From Gracilimonas tropica DSM 19535 (GTDB taxonomy: Bacteria; Bacteroidota; Rhodothermia; Balneolales; Balneolaceae), in contig NZ_AQXG01000005.1 in assembly GCF_000375425.1 (NCBI RefSeq), positions 1 to 64,000 on the forward strand: DNA of 64,000 nucleotides. Reading direction: 5' to 3'. This document shows positions 15,572 through 23,881 of this stretch, piece after piece; position 1 is the stretch's first letter; the number at the start of each line of letters is the position of its first letter. The notes beneath the pieces are model-generated. The model did not search any database. It was not told where the DNA came from and saw only the letters and a list, made by a program, of their open reading frames with translations. Position numbers and translations under genes: made by a program.

Positions 15572-16477
15572 TTGCCGAAGTTAATTGATACTAAACGGAT
15601 TAAAAAGATAAAAACCACATTACCATATCATTTGGGTTGTACCGTATGGAGCCTTCCGGAGTGGAAAGGTTCTTTTTTTAGAGATGATGCCAAGCCGGCT
15701 CAGTTCTTAAGTCAGTACGCTTCTGTTTTTAATTCTGTTGAAGGAAACACCACTTTCTATAATATTCCATCTTCGGAAACCGTCAGGAAATGGGGAGAGC
15801 AAACACCGAAGGGATTCAAGTTTTGCTTCAAATTTCCGAGGCATATTACTCATGAAAAAAGAATGCACAATGCAAAGGGAGAAGCCTTGGATTTTGTACG
15901 TCTTTTTGAGCCCATCAGGGAGAAGGTCGGGCCATTTATGATTCAATTTCCGGATTCTTTTTCCCCAAACGAGTTGTACCGCCTGGAGGAGGTTTTTTCG
16001 ATTCTGCCTAAAACATTTAATTATGCGGTGGAAGTTCGCCATCGCGATTTTTTTGATCACGGTAAGCACGAACGTAATCTTGTATCTCTGCTAAAAAGCT
16101 ACGATGTAAACCGTGTGATTTTTGATACCCGAAAACTGCACTCCATGAAAGCAGTTGAAGCTTCCGTTGCGGAGGCTCAAAAGAAAAAACCGAAAGTTCC
16201 TGTTCGGTTCGATACAACGTCTGCCCGGCCCGTTCTCCGCTATGTTGGAGCCAACGATATTCTGAACAACGAACCATATCTAAAAGAGTGGGCGATTATT
16301 GTAGCAGAATGGATCGCTGACGGACTGCATCCCTATGTGTTCATTCACGCTCCCGACAAGGCTCAACAACCTAAGCTATGCCGTCATTTTCATACCCTTT
16401 TATCAGATTTAATTGAACTTCCTGCTTTGGCGGATAACCCTTTTGATCTACAAAACCAACAACTCGGTTTATTTTAG
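15572..16477 (+). CDS. DUF72 domain protein
   Basis: A 301-residue TIM-barrel-like DUF72 protein. Family motifs are clear: LGCTVWSLPEWKGSFF, the VFNSVEGNTTFYNIPSSETV region, FKFCFKFPRHITH, and YAVEVRHRDFF. No biochemical function is established. The start is TTG at 15572; there is no in-frame ATG before the conserved part, and a G-rich GGGGGA lies 9 bp upstream of the TTG, a suitable ribosome binding site. Its last four bases overlap the end of the convergent DksA-like gene. Confidence 0.85.
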   Translation: MPKLIDTKRIKKIKTTLPYHLGCTVWSLPEWKGSFFRDDAKPAQFLSQYASVFNSVEGNTTFYNIPSSETVRKWGEQTPKGFKFCFKFPRHITHEKRMHNAKGEALDFVRLFEPIREKVGPFMIQFPDSFSPNELYRLEEVFSILPKTFNYAVEVRHRDFFDHGKHERNLVSLLKSYDVNRVIFDTRKLHSMKAVEASVAEAQKKKPKVPVRFDTTSARPVLRYVGANDILNNEPYLKEWAIIVAEWIADGLHPYVFIHAPDKAQQPKLCRHFHTLLSDLIELPALADNPFDLQNQQLGLF

Positions 16478-16878
16478 GTGGTATTTGCGGCACGCACCGC
16501 TTCTATGGAATACTTGGCGTGAGGCTTAACTTTAAGCCGCTCTTTTTTAATAGGTTTTCCGGTTGATGTGCAAATTCCATAATCCCCGTTTTCCATACGA
16601 AGCAACGCTTCTTCTATCTCTTCCAGCTTTTCTTCTTCTTTACTGATCAACGAGTAATATTTTTCACGCTCCTCTTCTGACGATCCAATATTTCCCTGAT
16701 GATGAGCGGCCGATGAATTAGTGTTATCGAGTTTATCCTCGAGTTCTTTCAGCCTTTCTTTAAACTCATTGATTTTATGTTTGCTCTCTTTTCGTTCTTC
16801 TTTCAGTAGTTCTTCAAAATGATTGATCTCTTCACTTGAAAAAGGAGAATTGTTCATTGGTACTTCTTGCGTACTCAT
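16474..16878 (-). CDS. TraR/DksA-family regulator with degenerate zinc finger
   Basis: A 134-residue protein: a long coiled-coil region (about residues 15-85, charged heptads) followed by the DksA/TraR C-terminal motif. In canonical DksA the finger is CxxC...CxxC; here ICTSTGKPIKKERL keeps only the first Cys and the C-terminal pair is replaced by YSIEA. This form is usual in Bacteroidota. Such proteins are thought to bind the RNA polymerase secondary channel and modulate transcription initiation, but the coiled-coil-tip acidic residues were not verified. Its 3' end overlaps the DUF72 gene tail to tail by 4 bp. ATG at 16878. Confidence 0.82.
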   Translation of the reverse strand: MSTQEVPMNNSPFSSEEINHFEELLKEERKESKHKINEFKERLKELEDKLDNTNSSAAHHQGNIGSSEEEREKYYSLISKEEEKLEEIEEALLRMENGDYGICTSTGKPIKKERLKVKPHAKYSIEAVRAANTT

Positions 16879-16957
16879 AATACTTTAATCGCTCTTTTTT
16901 CATGTTCAATTCCTTTAACAAGTTGAAAACCGTGAGCATTTCGTTTTTTATGAGCCT

Positions 16958-17581
16958 TTATTCCAAAGAGCCGATCATGGCTGTATTTTTCACATAATCT
17001 AACTCATTGAGCAGATCCATTACATCCAATTCCCTATTTTCTTCAGTTTCTACCACCGCTGATTTCTCACTTTGTTGAAGGATCTCTGCATTCATTCCCG
17101 GATATTGCTCCAATAACTTTTCAAATGATTCCTTCATCGCCTCAGAAGTCATTACGACCAATGTAATTTCGTAAAAGCCTTCCCGTTTTATTTGCTCATA
17201 TAAGCTTATCACCTCTTTTAATCTTGAGGAATACTTTTCTTTGATCTCTTCCTGTGCGGTTTCATCCATATTTGCGGAAGTGTGAAATACGAGTTCTACC
17301 CATTCATTTTCCTCTAATTCTTCCAGTGAAAGATTCTCCGGCATCTCATAAACTTGCAGTATGATGGGTTTGAAATCAGTAGTCAATATCTTCAGTCCCA
17401 GTTTCCCGAATTCCTCTTTAACATATCCAAGGCTGACCGTATCCACGAATGAAACCTGAACTTTGCCTTTTTCGAGTTTATACTTGCCCTGTTCCAGTTT
17501 ATTGATATCGCTTTCGTCCATTACCTGACCCATCAACAGTCCCGGAAAGAGCAGCATTAATATTCTGATCAAATTTTTCAT
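16958..17581 (-). CDS. Exported protein of unknown function
   Basis: A 207-residue protein with a clear signal peptide (MKNLIRILMLLFPGLLMGQ). The mature part is acidic and rich in Glu and Lys, with predicted alternating helices; I recognise no family. Segments such as YEITLVVMTSEAMKESFEKLLEQYPGMN suggest an alpha/beta ferredoxin-like fold, but this is only an impression. It lies 29 bp downstream of the MFS transporter on the same strand and may be cotranscribed with it. Confidence 0.6.
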   Translation of the reverse strand: MKNLIRILMLLFPGLLMGQVMDESDINKLEQGKYKLEKGKVQVSFVDTVSLGYVKEEFGKLGLKILTTDFKPIILQVYEMPENLSLEELEENEWVELVFHTSANMDETAQEEIKEKYSSRLKEVISLYEQIKREGFYEITLVVMTSEAMKESFEKLLEQYPGMNAEILQQSEKSAVVETEENRELDVMDLLNELDYVKNTAMIGSLE

Positions 17582-17610
17582 TCCCTTGCCATTTCAGTTA
17601 TTGTGTTTTA

Positions 17611-18753
17611 TTAGTCATTCAGCAATTTAGATTTCCGGCTTGTAAATCCAACCGCTAACATACATGCCAGTATAAAAGTGAATCCCCCCGTCAATTCAAA
17701 ATGTTCAACCAAAACTCCCATTACGGGCTGAGAGATCAATCCTCCAATCGAGCCCATGGTCATAACGGAGGCCAGTGCTACTGCTCCTTGTTTACCGGCC
17801 ACACTCAGGATCATAGGAAAGACCAGCGCCACGCCTGCCCCTGCTGTAATAAATCCAAGTATACCCACCACCACATTCGGGGCAAAAATAGCACTTATGA
17901 TACCCAGGGATGAAACCACCGAACCCGAAACCAATAAGTTTTTAGCTCCAAATCTTGGCTTCAAGCGATCACCAACCAATCTCATTGCCAACAGAGAACC
18001 CGCATATACCGTATAACCGACAGGCACTAAACGTTCCGGTGCTCCTAAATGATCGCTGAAGAAAAGTCCTACCCAATTGCTTATTGAGTCTTCGATGGAA
18101 GCCGCTAAAAAGCAGATCACTCCTAACCATAACACGGCCCCATGTGGCAATTTAAATCCCGTTCGAACCGGGGGTTTCTCTGTCTCATCAGGTAAGAAAC
18201 GGCTGACCAAGAGTAATACTACGGTCAGTACGGCAGCAATTCCCCAAAAATGCCCGGCAAGGGAAGATACAAAGCCAGCCATACCGGTACCGATTAATGC
18301 ACCGGCAAAATTTCCTACGCCAAAAAATGCATGCACTAACGACATGTGAGATCTTCCCGTACTCACTTCAAGTTGTGAGGCCAATGCATTAATGCTCACA
18401 TTGAAACCACCGATTCCGGCTCCACAGATAAATAGAACCGCCGTCAAAAATATCCAGTCGGGAGCCATGGTCATAGGGATCAGCGTAGAAATGAGGATAA
18501 AGCCAAATAAGATTGTTGAGTTTTTGGCTCCCCATTTTCCCAACGTAATTGCTACAACCGGCATAATAGAAAGTGACCCTATTCCCTTTCCTAAAAGCAC
18601 GTATCCCAACGTAACGGCGGTGAGGTTGGAAAGGTCCCAGATGGCCGGAATCCGTGAAGCCCAGGTGGCAACAACCGCACCAAGAATAAAAAATACCGTA
18701 GCCGTTGCTGCTAATTGTTTTCTTACTGTCGATCTTGGTTCACGCAAAGACAT
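17611..18753 (-). CDS. MFS transporter (YbjJ-like)
   Basis: A 380-residue major facilitator with about 12 membrane helices. VVATWASRIPAIWD at the end of helix 1 and the FICGAGIGGFNVSINALASQLE stretch (helix 4) are characteristic of the YbjJ/FucP-like branch; many members are predicted sugar or drug transporters of unknown substrate. Length matches the family. ATG at 18753. The 29-bp gap to the exported protein gene at 17581 suggests an operon; upstream the gene is divergent from the ATP-grasp gene with 125 bp between starts. Confidence 0.82.
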   Translation of the reverse strand: MSLREPRSTVRKQLAATATVFFILGAVVATWASRIPAIWDLSNLTAVTLGYVLLGKGIGSLSIMPVVAITLGKWGAKNSTILFGFILISTLIPMTMAPDWIFLTAVLFICGAGIGGFNVSINALASQLEVSTGRSHMSLVHAFFGVGNFAGALIGTGMAGFVSSLAGHFWGIAAVLTVVLLLVSRFLPDETEKPPVRTGFKLPHGAVLWLGVICFLAASIEDSISNWVGLFFSDHLGAPERLVPVGYTVYAGSLLAMRLVGDRLKPRFGAKNLLVSGSVVSSLGIISAIFAPNVVVGILGFITAGAGVALVFPMILSVAGKQGAVALASVMTMGSIGGLISQPVMGVLVEHFELTGGFTFILACMLAVGFTSRKSKLLND

Positions 18754-18878
18754 ATTCCATTTAATTCCGCCCGAAAATACCTGCTTTAGACCTCACTTCA
18801 TAAGCCGGTTTTCTAAATTGCTGTTGGAATTTGGAGTGAAAATATTTTCTTTCTGTAATTGTTTTAAAAATTCTCCCT

Positions 18879-19778
18879 ATGAGCCTATATGATATCGTCA
18901 TACTTACCGATTCGAGGTATGTGAGTCCGTCCTCACCCGGTCAATACGTTCAGAATATCCTTACTGAAGATCAGATGGTTTTTGATGCTTTGGAACGTAA
19001 AGGACTTTCTGTTTCGCGCAAGGATTGGGCAGATCCTGAAATGGATTGGTCTGGAACCTCTTCGGTCCTTTTCAGAACGACCTGGGATTATTTTGACCGC
19101 TTTGGTGAATTTAAGAACTGGCTTCTGGACACTTCGTCTAAAACAAAACTCATTAACAGCGCCTCTCTTATTCAATGGAATATGGATAAGCACTATTTAA
19201 ACGAACTTACCAAAGCCGGGGTAAGAGTTGTTCCCACCCGGTATATTGAAGTAGGTTCTAAGCTTTCATTACAACGCCTTCATGAAATAACCGGCTGGAC
19301 AGATACGGTGATTAAGCCTACCGTTGGTGGGGCCGGCCGACATACCCATCGAATTAGTGAAGATAATCTGCATATCATAGAAAGGAAATTGCACCCGATT
19401 TTGGAATTGGAAAGTTTTATGCTTCAGCCATTTCAATATTCTGTTCCTGTTGAAGGAGAAAAGTCTCTGGTTTTCTTTGGAACGGAATTCAGCCATGCCG
19501 TTCTCAAAAAAGCCCGTCCGGGAGATTTCAGGGTTCAGGATGATTTTGGGGGGACGGTTCATAAGTACGAAGCCACGGAGGAAGAGATCGACTTTGGGCT
19601 TCAGGCGATTTATGCCTGCCCGGAACTACCTGCATATGCCCGGGTCGATTTTATTACCGACAATAGCGGCTCGCTGGCGATCTCGGAACTGGAGCTGATC
19701 GAACCTGAGCTTTGGTTCAGGCTTAATCCCTCCGCTGCTGAAATACTGGCTGAAGAAATTTTAACAAGACTTGGTTAA
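18879..19778 (+). CDS. ATP-grasp domain protein (RimK/DcsG-like)
   Basis: A 299-residue protein of the ATP-grasp superfamily. LFRTTWDYFDRFGEFKNW around residue 65 and VIKPTVGGAGRHTHR (the glycine-rich ATP-binding loop) near residue 145 match the RimK/cycloserine-biosynthesis DcsG-like group; ELELIEPELWF near the C-terminus supplies the metal-binding acidic residues (Glu/Asn-type). It should ligate a carboxylate to an amine with ATP, but the substrates are unknown, and no biosynthetic neighbours are present. ATG at 18879. It ends 3 bp before the stop of the convergent DUF1499 gene. Confidence 0.8.
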   Translation: MSLYDIVILTDSRYVSPSSPGQYVQNILTEDQMVFDALERKGLSVSRKDWADPEMDWSGTSSVLFRTTWDYFDRFGEFKNWLLDTSSKTKLINSASLIQWNMDKHYLNELTKAGVRVVPTRYIEVGSKLSLQRLHEITGWTDTVIKPTVGGAGRHTHRISEDNLHIIERKLHPILELESFMLQPFQYSVPVEGEKSLVFFGTEFSHAVLKKARPGDFRVQDDFGGTVHKYEATEEEIDFGLQAIYACPELPAYARVDFITDNSGSLAISELELIEPELWFRLNPSAAEILAEEILTRLG

Positions 19779-19781
19779 CTC

Positions 19782-20516
19782 TTAGTTCTCAAATTCTTGT
19801 TTATACGCCTTGATCCTTTTGGCATTCACACCAAGATCTCCCCTTCCAATTCTCGATTTTGAACGAATATCGATTTGACTGCCTGTTTCTGTGGTGTCAA
19901 CGCGAATGACCACATCATCTATAAAACCATACCAGGCTAATTTCTCATACGCTTCGATCCGCCCTTCTTCCTTGTTTTCGGCTACCAGGCTCCATCCCAT
20001 ATTCCGAGCTGTTTTCAACGCACGGTCATAGGCTTCATCATAATCGTAAGCAGTTATGATTGGCTGAAGGTCGCCATAATAATTCTTTTGGGCCTCTGCG
20101 GTTTCAGCGCCGGCGTATTCAACCGGATTTGGAGCCTCGGCTCTTAGAGGAGCTATTGCTACAAACTCGGGCGGATTTTCGGTATCAGTGGTGATATCGT
20201 GAATTGGCGGATATCCTTTTTGAACCTCCATATACCAATAGCTGATATTTCCTAAAGCTGCGACAACGATAATTATGGATGTGATTCCGGCTGTTTTCAT
20301 CTTCCCGGTTCGGTCTTTCAGTTTCAAAAAGCCAATAAGAGCCAGGATTCCACCGACAACTGCTCCCGCTGTCCCATATGGGATCATGCTAAAACCAAAA
20401 CTGAAATGCCACCATCCCCATTGATAACCATAACCTGAAAGGATGACTGCAAGAGCGCCAATAACTGCAATTGTTGTTCCCCAGGATGTTAAATTCTGCG
20501 CCGTCTTAATTTTCAT
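19782..20516 (-). CDS. DUF1499 membrane protein
   Basis: A 244-residue protein with three N-terminal membrane helices (about 13-35, 45-65, 73-95) and a C-terminal DUF1499 domain: PPIHDITTDTENPPEF and the late AYEKLAWYGFIDDVVIRV and DIRSKSRIGRGDLGVNAKRI are the family motifs. DUF1499 proteins are widespread in proteobacteria and Bacteroidota and have no assigned function. ATG at 20516. Upstream is the adk terminator, so it is transcribed separately from the translation cluster. Confidence 0.85.
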   Translation of the reverse strand: MKIKTAQNLTSWGTTIAVIGALAVILSGYGYQWGWWHFSFGFSMIPYGTAGAVVGGILALIGFLKLKDRTGKMKTAGITSIIIVVAALGNISYWYMEVQKGYPPIHDITTDTENPPEFVAIAPLRAEAPNPVEYAGAETAEAQKNYYGDLQPIITAYDYDEAYDRALKTARNMGWSLVAENKEEGRIEAYEKLAWYGFIDDVVIRVDTTETGSQIDIRSKSRIGRGDLGVNAKRIKAYKQEFEN

Positions 20517-20589
20517 GATCTTCCGGATTTGATGCTGTAATTCTCACCCATAATACATCAAATACATGATTTTTCGTTCCTCAAAAAAA

Positions 20590-20620
20590 AAGCCCTGACA
20601 TGCAGTGCATATCAGGGCTT
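20590..20620 (-). terminator. Rho-independent terminator after adk
   Basis: On the minus strand AAGCCCTGA (rc of 20612-20620) pairs with TCAGGGCTT (rc of 20590-20598), a 9-bp perfect stem, followed by eight or nine T. It lies 18 bp beyond the adk stop and closes the ffh-adk cluster. Confidence 0.9.
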
Positions 20621-20638
20621 AAACAAAGTATCGGACTT

Positions 20639-21193
20639 TTAGTTTAAAGCCGATTTAATTCTTTCCAGGATTTCATCAATAGAGCCCAGACCGTCAATTT
20701 CCTGAACTTTATCCTGTTTCTTATAATAGTCCATTACCGGCTTGGTTTCTTTGCGATATACTTCCAGCCGGGTTTTTATTTTCTCTTCGGTATCGTCGCT
20801 GCGCCCTTCACCCCGGGATAGAATTCTTTTGATGAGTTCTTCTTCCGGTACCGAAAGTGAGATAAATGCATCCAGCGAATCGTCGTTCTCATCGAGAAAT
20901 TTATCAAAAGCTTCGGCTTGAGCAACCGTTCTTGGGAAACCGTCCAGAATATACCCATCCTGGTATTTTTCCCTGGAAAGTTCAGCGGCCACTAAATCCA
21001 CCACGGTCTCGTCGGGCACCAGTTCACCCGCATCCAGGATAGATTTCACTTTCACGCCCAATGGCGTTTTATTTTTGATGGCAGAACGAAAGATATCCCC
21101 CGTTGAGAGGTGTGGAATATTGTATTCATTCTGAAGCAACTTAGCCTGTGTACCTTTACCCGCGCCCGGAGGGCCAAACAAAATAATATTCAT
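20639..21193 (-). CDS. adk: Adenylate kinase
   Basis: A 184-residue cytoplasmic enzyme catalysing ATP + AMP = 2 ADP. The P-loop GPPGAGKGT spans residues 7-15; STGDIFRSAI is the AMP-binding start and YILDGFPRTVAQAEAF the conserved NMP/core segment. The LID is the short form (SRGEGRSDDTEEKIKTRL) without zinc Cys residues, which explains the length of 184 compared with about 215 for long forms. It is the last gene of the ffh-rpsP-rimM-trmD-rplS-adk run, separated from rplS by 103 bp containing a strong hairpin. Confidence 0.95.
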   Translation of the reverse strand: MNIILFGPPGAGKGTQAKLLQNEYNIPHLSTGDIFRSAIKNKTPLGVKVKSILDAGELVPDETVVDLVAAELSREKYQDGYILDGFPRTVAQAEAFDKFLDENDDSLDAFISLSVPEEELIKRILSRGEGRSDDTEEKIKTRLEVYRKETKPVMDYYKKQDKVQEIDGLGSIDEILERIKSALN

Positions 21194-21234
21194 TTATACC
21201 ACAGTTTGGTTGATTAATAAGAAATGCTGAATTA

Positions 21235-21260
21235 CAGCCTCGTTTACAAGAACGAGGCTG
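21235..21260 (-). terminator. Strong hairpin between rplS and adk
   Basis: CAGCCTCGTT (21235-21244) pairs perfectly over 10 bp with AACGAGGCTG (21251-21260), loop 6 nt. Read on the minus strand it follows rplS by 37 bp; the following bases (TAATTCAGC) are not a T run, so it may act as an attenuator or processing site instead of a full terminator. Confidence 0.6.
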
Positions 21261-21296
21261 TTCTCTTCAACTTTATCTTTATAAAAGAACCGAAAT

Positions 21297-21647
21297 TTAG
21301 TTCTTGTTCTCTTTTTCTTTAATACGAGCGGCTTTACCCTGTAATTCGCGCAGATAAAAGAGTTTAGAACGTCGAACTTTACCTTTTTTCTGAACCTCAA
21401 TTTTTGCGATAAAAGGAGAGTTCAGAGGAAATACACGCTCAATTCCAACCCCACCTGAGATTTTTCGCACGGTAAATGTTTTGTTCGGTCCGCTTCCTCG
21501 CTCTGAGATCACAACGCCTTCATACTGCTGAATACGTTCTTTCTCTCCTTCACGCACACGATAGTGCACATTCACCGTATCTCCGGCAGTAAAGTGAGGA
21601 ACTTCCTCATTGATCAGGCTTTGTTCTACAAGTTTTAGCTTATCCAT
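21297..21647 (-). CDS. rplS: 50S ribosomal protein L19
   Basis: A 116-residue L19: [28 protein letters not shown] and [13 protein letters not shown] mark the family (shown here in pieces of the conserved KOW-like core), and [12 protein letters not shown] is the conserved C-terminal block. L19 sits at the interface of the 30S and 50S subunits. It is in the usual position after trmD, 39 bp downstream, with ATG at 21647. Length is normal. Confidence 0.95.
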   Translation of the reverse strand: MDKLKLVEQSLINEEVPHFTAGDTVNVHYRVREGEKERIQQYEGVVISERGSGPNKTFTVRKISGGVGIERVFPLNSPFIAKIEVQKKGKVRRSKLFYLRELQGKAARIKEKENKN

Positions 21648-21686
21648 GATTTCTGATTTTAACCCCTAACAAATCGGGGACTGTTA

Positions 21687-22382
21687 TTAATGTTCTTTCT
21701 TAAATTTTTTGTACAAATCTTGTCGTCGTTCTTTGGTTCTTTTTTCGGATTGCGCTTGCTTCCACTCGGCCACTTTTTTGTGATCGCCGGAAAGCAATAC
21801 ATCGGGCACTTTCAACCCTTTGAACTCGGAAGGCCTCGTATAAACAGGAGCCTCCAGCAGTCCATCCTGAAATGAATCATTCAGTGCGCTTCCGGCATCT
21901 CCCAGTACTCCCGGGATGAGCCGAACTACCGCATCCGTTATGGCCAGCGCCGGAATTTCTCCTCCGGATAGCACATAATCACCAATGGAATATTCTTTGG
22001 TGATGAGTTCATCTCGTACTCGCTGATCGACTCCTTTATAATGGCCACACAAAATGATGATGTTTTTTTTGAGGGATAATGCATTAGCATCGGCCTGCTG
22101 GAAAACATCGCCATCGGGAGCGGTGAAAATGAGTTCGTCATAATCACGTTCGGACTGAAGTTGCTCGATACAGCTAAATATGGGCTGTGGAGTCAACACC
22201 ATTCCGGGCTCACCGCCATATGGATAATCATCTATTTTATTGTGCTTGTCTTTGGTGTAATCCCGAAGATCGTGCACATGAATTTCTACCAATTCCTTGT
22301 CAATGGCCCGTTTCACAATACTGTGGTTCAGCGGACTTTCGAGAAGAGCGGGAACAGCGGATATGATGTCAATACGCATCAT
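21687..22382 (-). CDS. trmD: tRNA (guanine37-N1)-methyltransferase
   Basis: A 231-residue SPOUT methyltransferase that makes m1G37 in tRNAs and prevents frameshifting. Conserved motifs include [13 protein letters not shown] near residue 52, [14 protein letters not shown] near 110, and the trefoil-knot segment [20 protein letters not shown] near 132. Two adjacent ATGs (22382 and 22379) are possible starts, and the family usually begins MRIDI, which fits the second. Its start directly follows the rimM stop. The C-terminus ends in a Lys-rich helix. Confidence 0.95.
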   Translation of the reverse strand: MMRIDIISAVPALLESPLNHSIVKRAIDKELVEIHVHDLRDYTKDKHNKIDDYPYGGEPGMVLTPQPIFSCIEQLQSERDYDELIFTAPDGDVFQQADANALSLKKNIIILCGHYKGVDQRVRDELITKEYSIGDYVLSGGEIPALAITDAVVRLIPGVLGDAGSALNDSFQDGLLEAPVYTRPSEFKGLKVPDVLLSGDHKKVAEWKQAQSEKRTKERRQDLYKKFKKEH

Positions 22383-22922
22383 TTAAACGCCCTCCAGTTC
22401 ATCAAGGTTTTGGCAGTAGATGTTACCATCGCGGGTGTCACGTACAAAATGTTCGATATAAGGAATGAGCCGGCTTCCCGAGGTAGTTGCAACCACCAAT
22501 ATGGGGTGCGCCGGATTGTCCATCACATCGATCACCAAACCGATCGATTCATCCCGATCATCAAAAACTTCATGATCGATTAACGTGTCGTCGGTTTCAG
22601 CTTCGGCTTCTATAAAAGACTCTGCATCATCTGCTTCCAGAAAAATGCCTTTGCCTCGTAAAGCTTCGGCCGCTGTGCGATCAGCGATATGGTCAAATTG
22701 TACAAAGAACGAAAATTGATTTCTCTTTTCCTCAACCCGAAGATCCATAATACGGGTTGGAACAAAGTCGCCTCTTTCGTTACGCAAATACACAAGCTTC
22801 AAGTCATCAACCTTAGCCGGATCGTCCACATCAAAGAACACTTTGAGGAATCCATCAAGGCCATGGGCTTCTTCAACATAGCCCACTTGTGCAAAGCCGG
22901 GTGTAATGGCGTCCCGATTCAT
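22383..22922 (-). CDS. rimM: Ribosome maturation factor RimM
   Basis: A 179-residue protein with N-terminal RimM domain (QVGYVEEAHGLDGFLKVFF) and a C-terminal PRC-barrel (DHEVFDDRDESIGLVIDV, LIPYIEHFVRDTR). It helps to process 16S rRNA and binds ribosomal protein S19 on the 30S head. Its position between rpsP and trmD and its length are as expected; 15 bp separate it from rpsP and no bases separate it from trmD. ATG at 22922. The middle segment is somewhat acidic. Confidence 0.93.
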   Translation of the reverse strand: MNRDAITPGFAQVGYVEEAHGLDGFLKVFFDVDDPAKVDDLKLVYLRNERGDFVPTRIMDLRVEEKRNQFSFFVQFDHIADRTAAEALRGKGIFLEADDAESFIEAEAETDDTLIDHEVFDDRDESIGLVIDVMDNPAHPILVVATTSGSRLIPYIEHFVRDTRDGNIYCQNLDELEGV

Positions 22923-22937
22923 AGGCGCCGGATTAAA

Positions 22938-23846
22938 TTATCCTTCTTCTTGTTTGCTTTCCCAGGCACGCTGAACCGTCACGCGGTCCTCGTCTTCGGG
23001 AACAAATCCTTTGAGGTCGTCCAGATCGGTATCATTGATATGATCGATCGCCTCTTTAGCGGTCATGTCGGTTGAAACCTGACCGGAAGTCGCTTCTTTC
23101 TTCTCTTCCTTCTCCTCTTTTTCTTCAGCAGGAGCTTCGTCTTTAGTTTCTTCCTCGGCAGCTTCTTCAGCTTTTTCTTCCTCAGGCTCTTCTTCTTTGG
23201 CTTCTTCTTCCTGAGTTTCTTCAGCCGTTTCGGCTTCATCAGAAGTTTCCTCTTCAGCTTCCGCTTCCGTTGTTTCTTCCGTCTCAGCAGCAGCTTCTTC
23301 TGTTGATTCTTCTTCAGAAGATTCTGCTTTTTCTAAGGCCTCTTCAATTTTGTCTGCATCTGATTTCGGAGCTTCTTCTTCCTCAGCTTCAGCCAGTGCT
23401 TTTTCAGCTTCTACTTCAGCAGCAGCCTGTTTGGCTTTTTTCTGAAGCTGCTCTTTGTATTCTCTTTCTTCGGCAGCAAGAACGTCTTTGTAGTCTTCTT
23501 TGCGGCTCTTGGCGTCTTCTTTTTTAGAGTCGCGGTATTCTTTCCACTCTGCCAAAGCGGCTTCAATTTCTTCTTCGCTCTTGCCCCAGTTCATGAGGTG
23601 GCGCTTGTACAGCAATCCTTCGCGACGAAGGATCTTGCGTACGGTATCGGTAGGTTGTGCCCCGGTATCTAACCAGTAAAGAATGCGGTCTTCGTTGAGT
23701 TCTACCACTTTCTTTTCGGTTACGTTGTCGTAATATCCCACGCGCTCTACGATTCTTCCATCACGAGCTTCGTGTTTTTCGGCCACTACGATATGCCAGA
23801 TAGGGCGTTTCTTACGTCCTTTTCGTTGTAATCTGATTCTTAACAA
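22938..23846 (-). CDS. rpsP: 30S ribosomal protein S16 with a long acidic C-terminal extension
   Basis: Residues 1-80 are a normal S16 (IRLQRKGRKKRPIWHIVVAE, DRILYWLDTGAQPTDTV). The protein then continues for another 220 residues: a charged helical linker (about 85-150), a low-complexity Glu/Ala run (about 150-255) and an ordered-looking end (residues 260-302, DTDLDDLKGFVPEDEDRVTV). S16 is usually 80-90 residues and moderately longer in Bacteroidota, so 302 is exceptional. The frame is uninterrupted and the start is TTG at 23846 with GGAG seven bases before it. It stands second in the conserved ffh-rpsP-rimM-trmD-rplS order. Confidence 0.93.
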   Translation of the reverse strand: MLRIRLQRKGRKKRPIWHIVVAEKHEARDGRIVERVGYYDNVTEKKVVELNEDRILYWLDTGAQPTDTVRKILRREGLLYKRHLMNWGKSEEEIEAALAEWKEYRDSKKEDAKSRKEDYKDVLAAEEREYKEQLQKKAKQAAAEVEAEKALAEAEEEEAPKSDADKIEEALEKAESSEEESTEEAAAETEETTEAEAEEETSDEAETAEETQEEEAKEEEPEEEKAEEAAEEETKDEAPAEEKEEKEEKKEATSGQVSTDMTAKEAIDHINDTDLDDLKGFVPEDEDRVTVQRAWESKQEEG

Positions 23847-23853
23847 TGCTGTT

Positions 23854-23857
23854 CTCC
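23854..23857 (-). promoter_or_regulatory. Shine-Dalgarno GGAG that decides the TTG start of rpsP
   Basis: On the minus strand GGAG is followed by seven bases and TTG, then codons for LRIRLQRKG. No ATG precedes the conserved S16 N-terminus, so the motif supports initiation at TTG. Confidence 0.7.
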
Positions 23858-23881
23858 AATATTGGTTTTAGTTATAAGTTC

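Noticed and set aside
23270-23527. Leu-rich plus-strand frame of 85 codons
   Set aside because: Antisense to the Glu/Ala-rich tail of rpsP (GAA/GCT codons read as TTC/AGC); no independent evidence.
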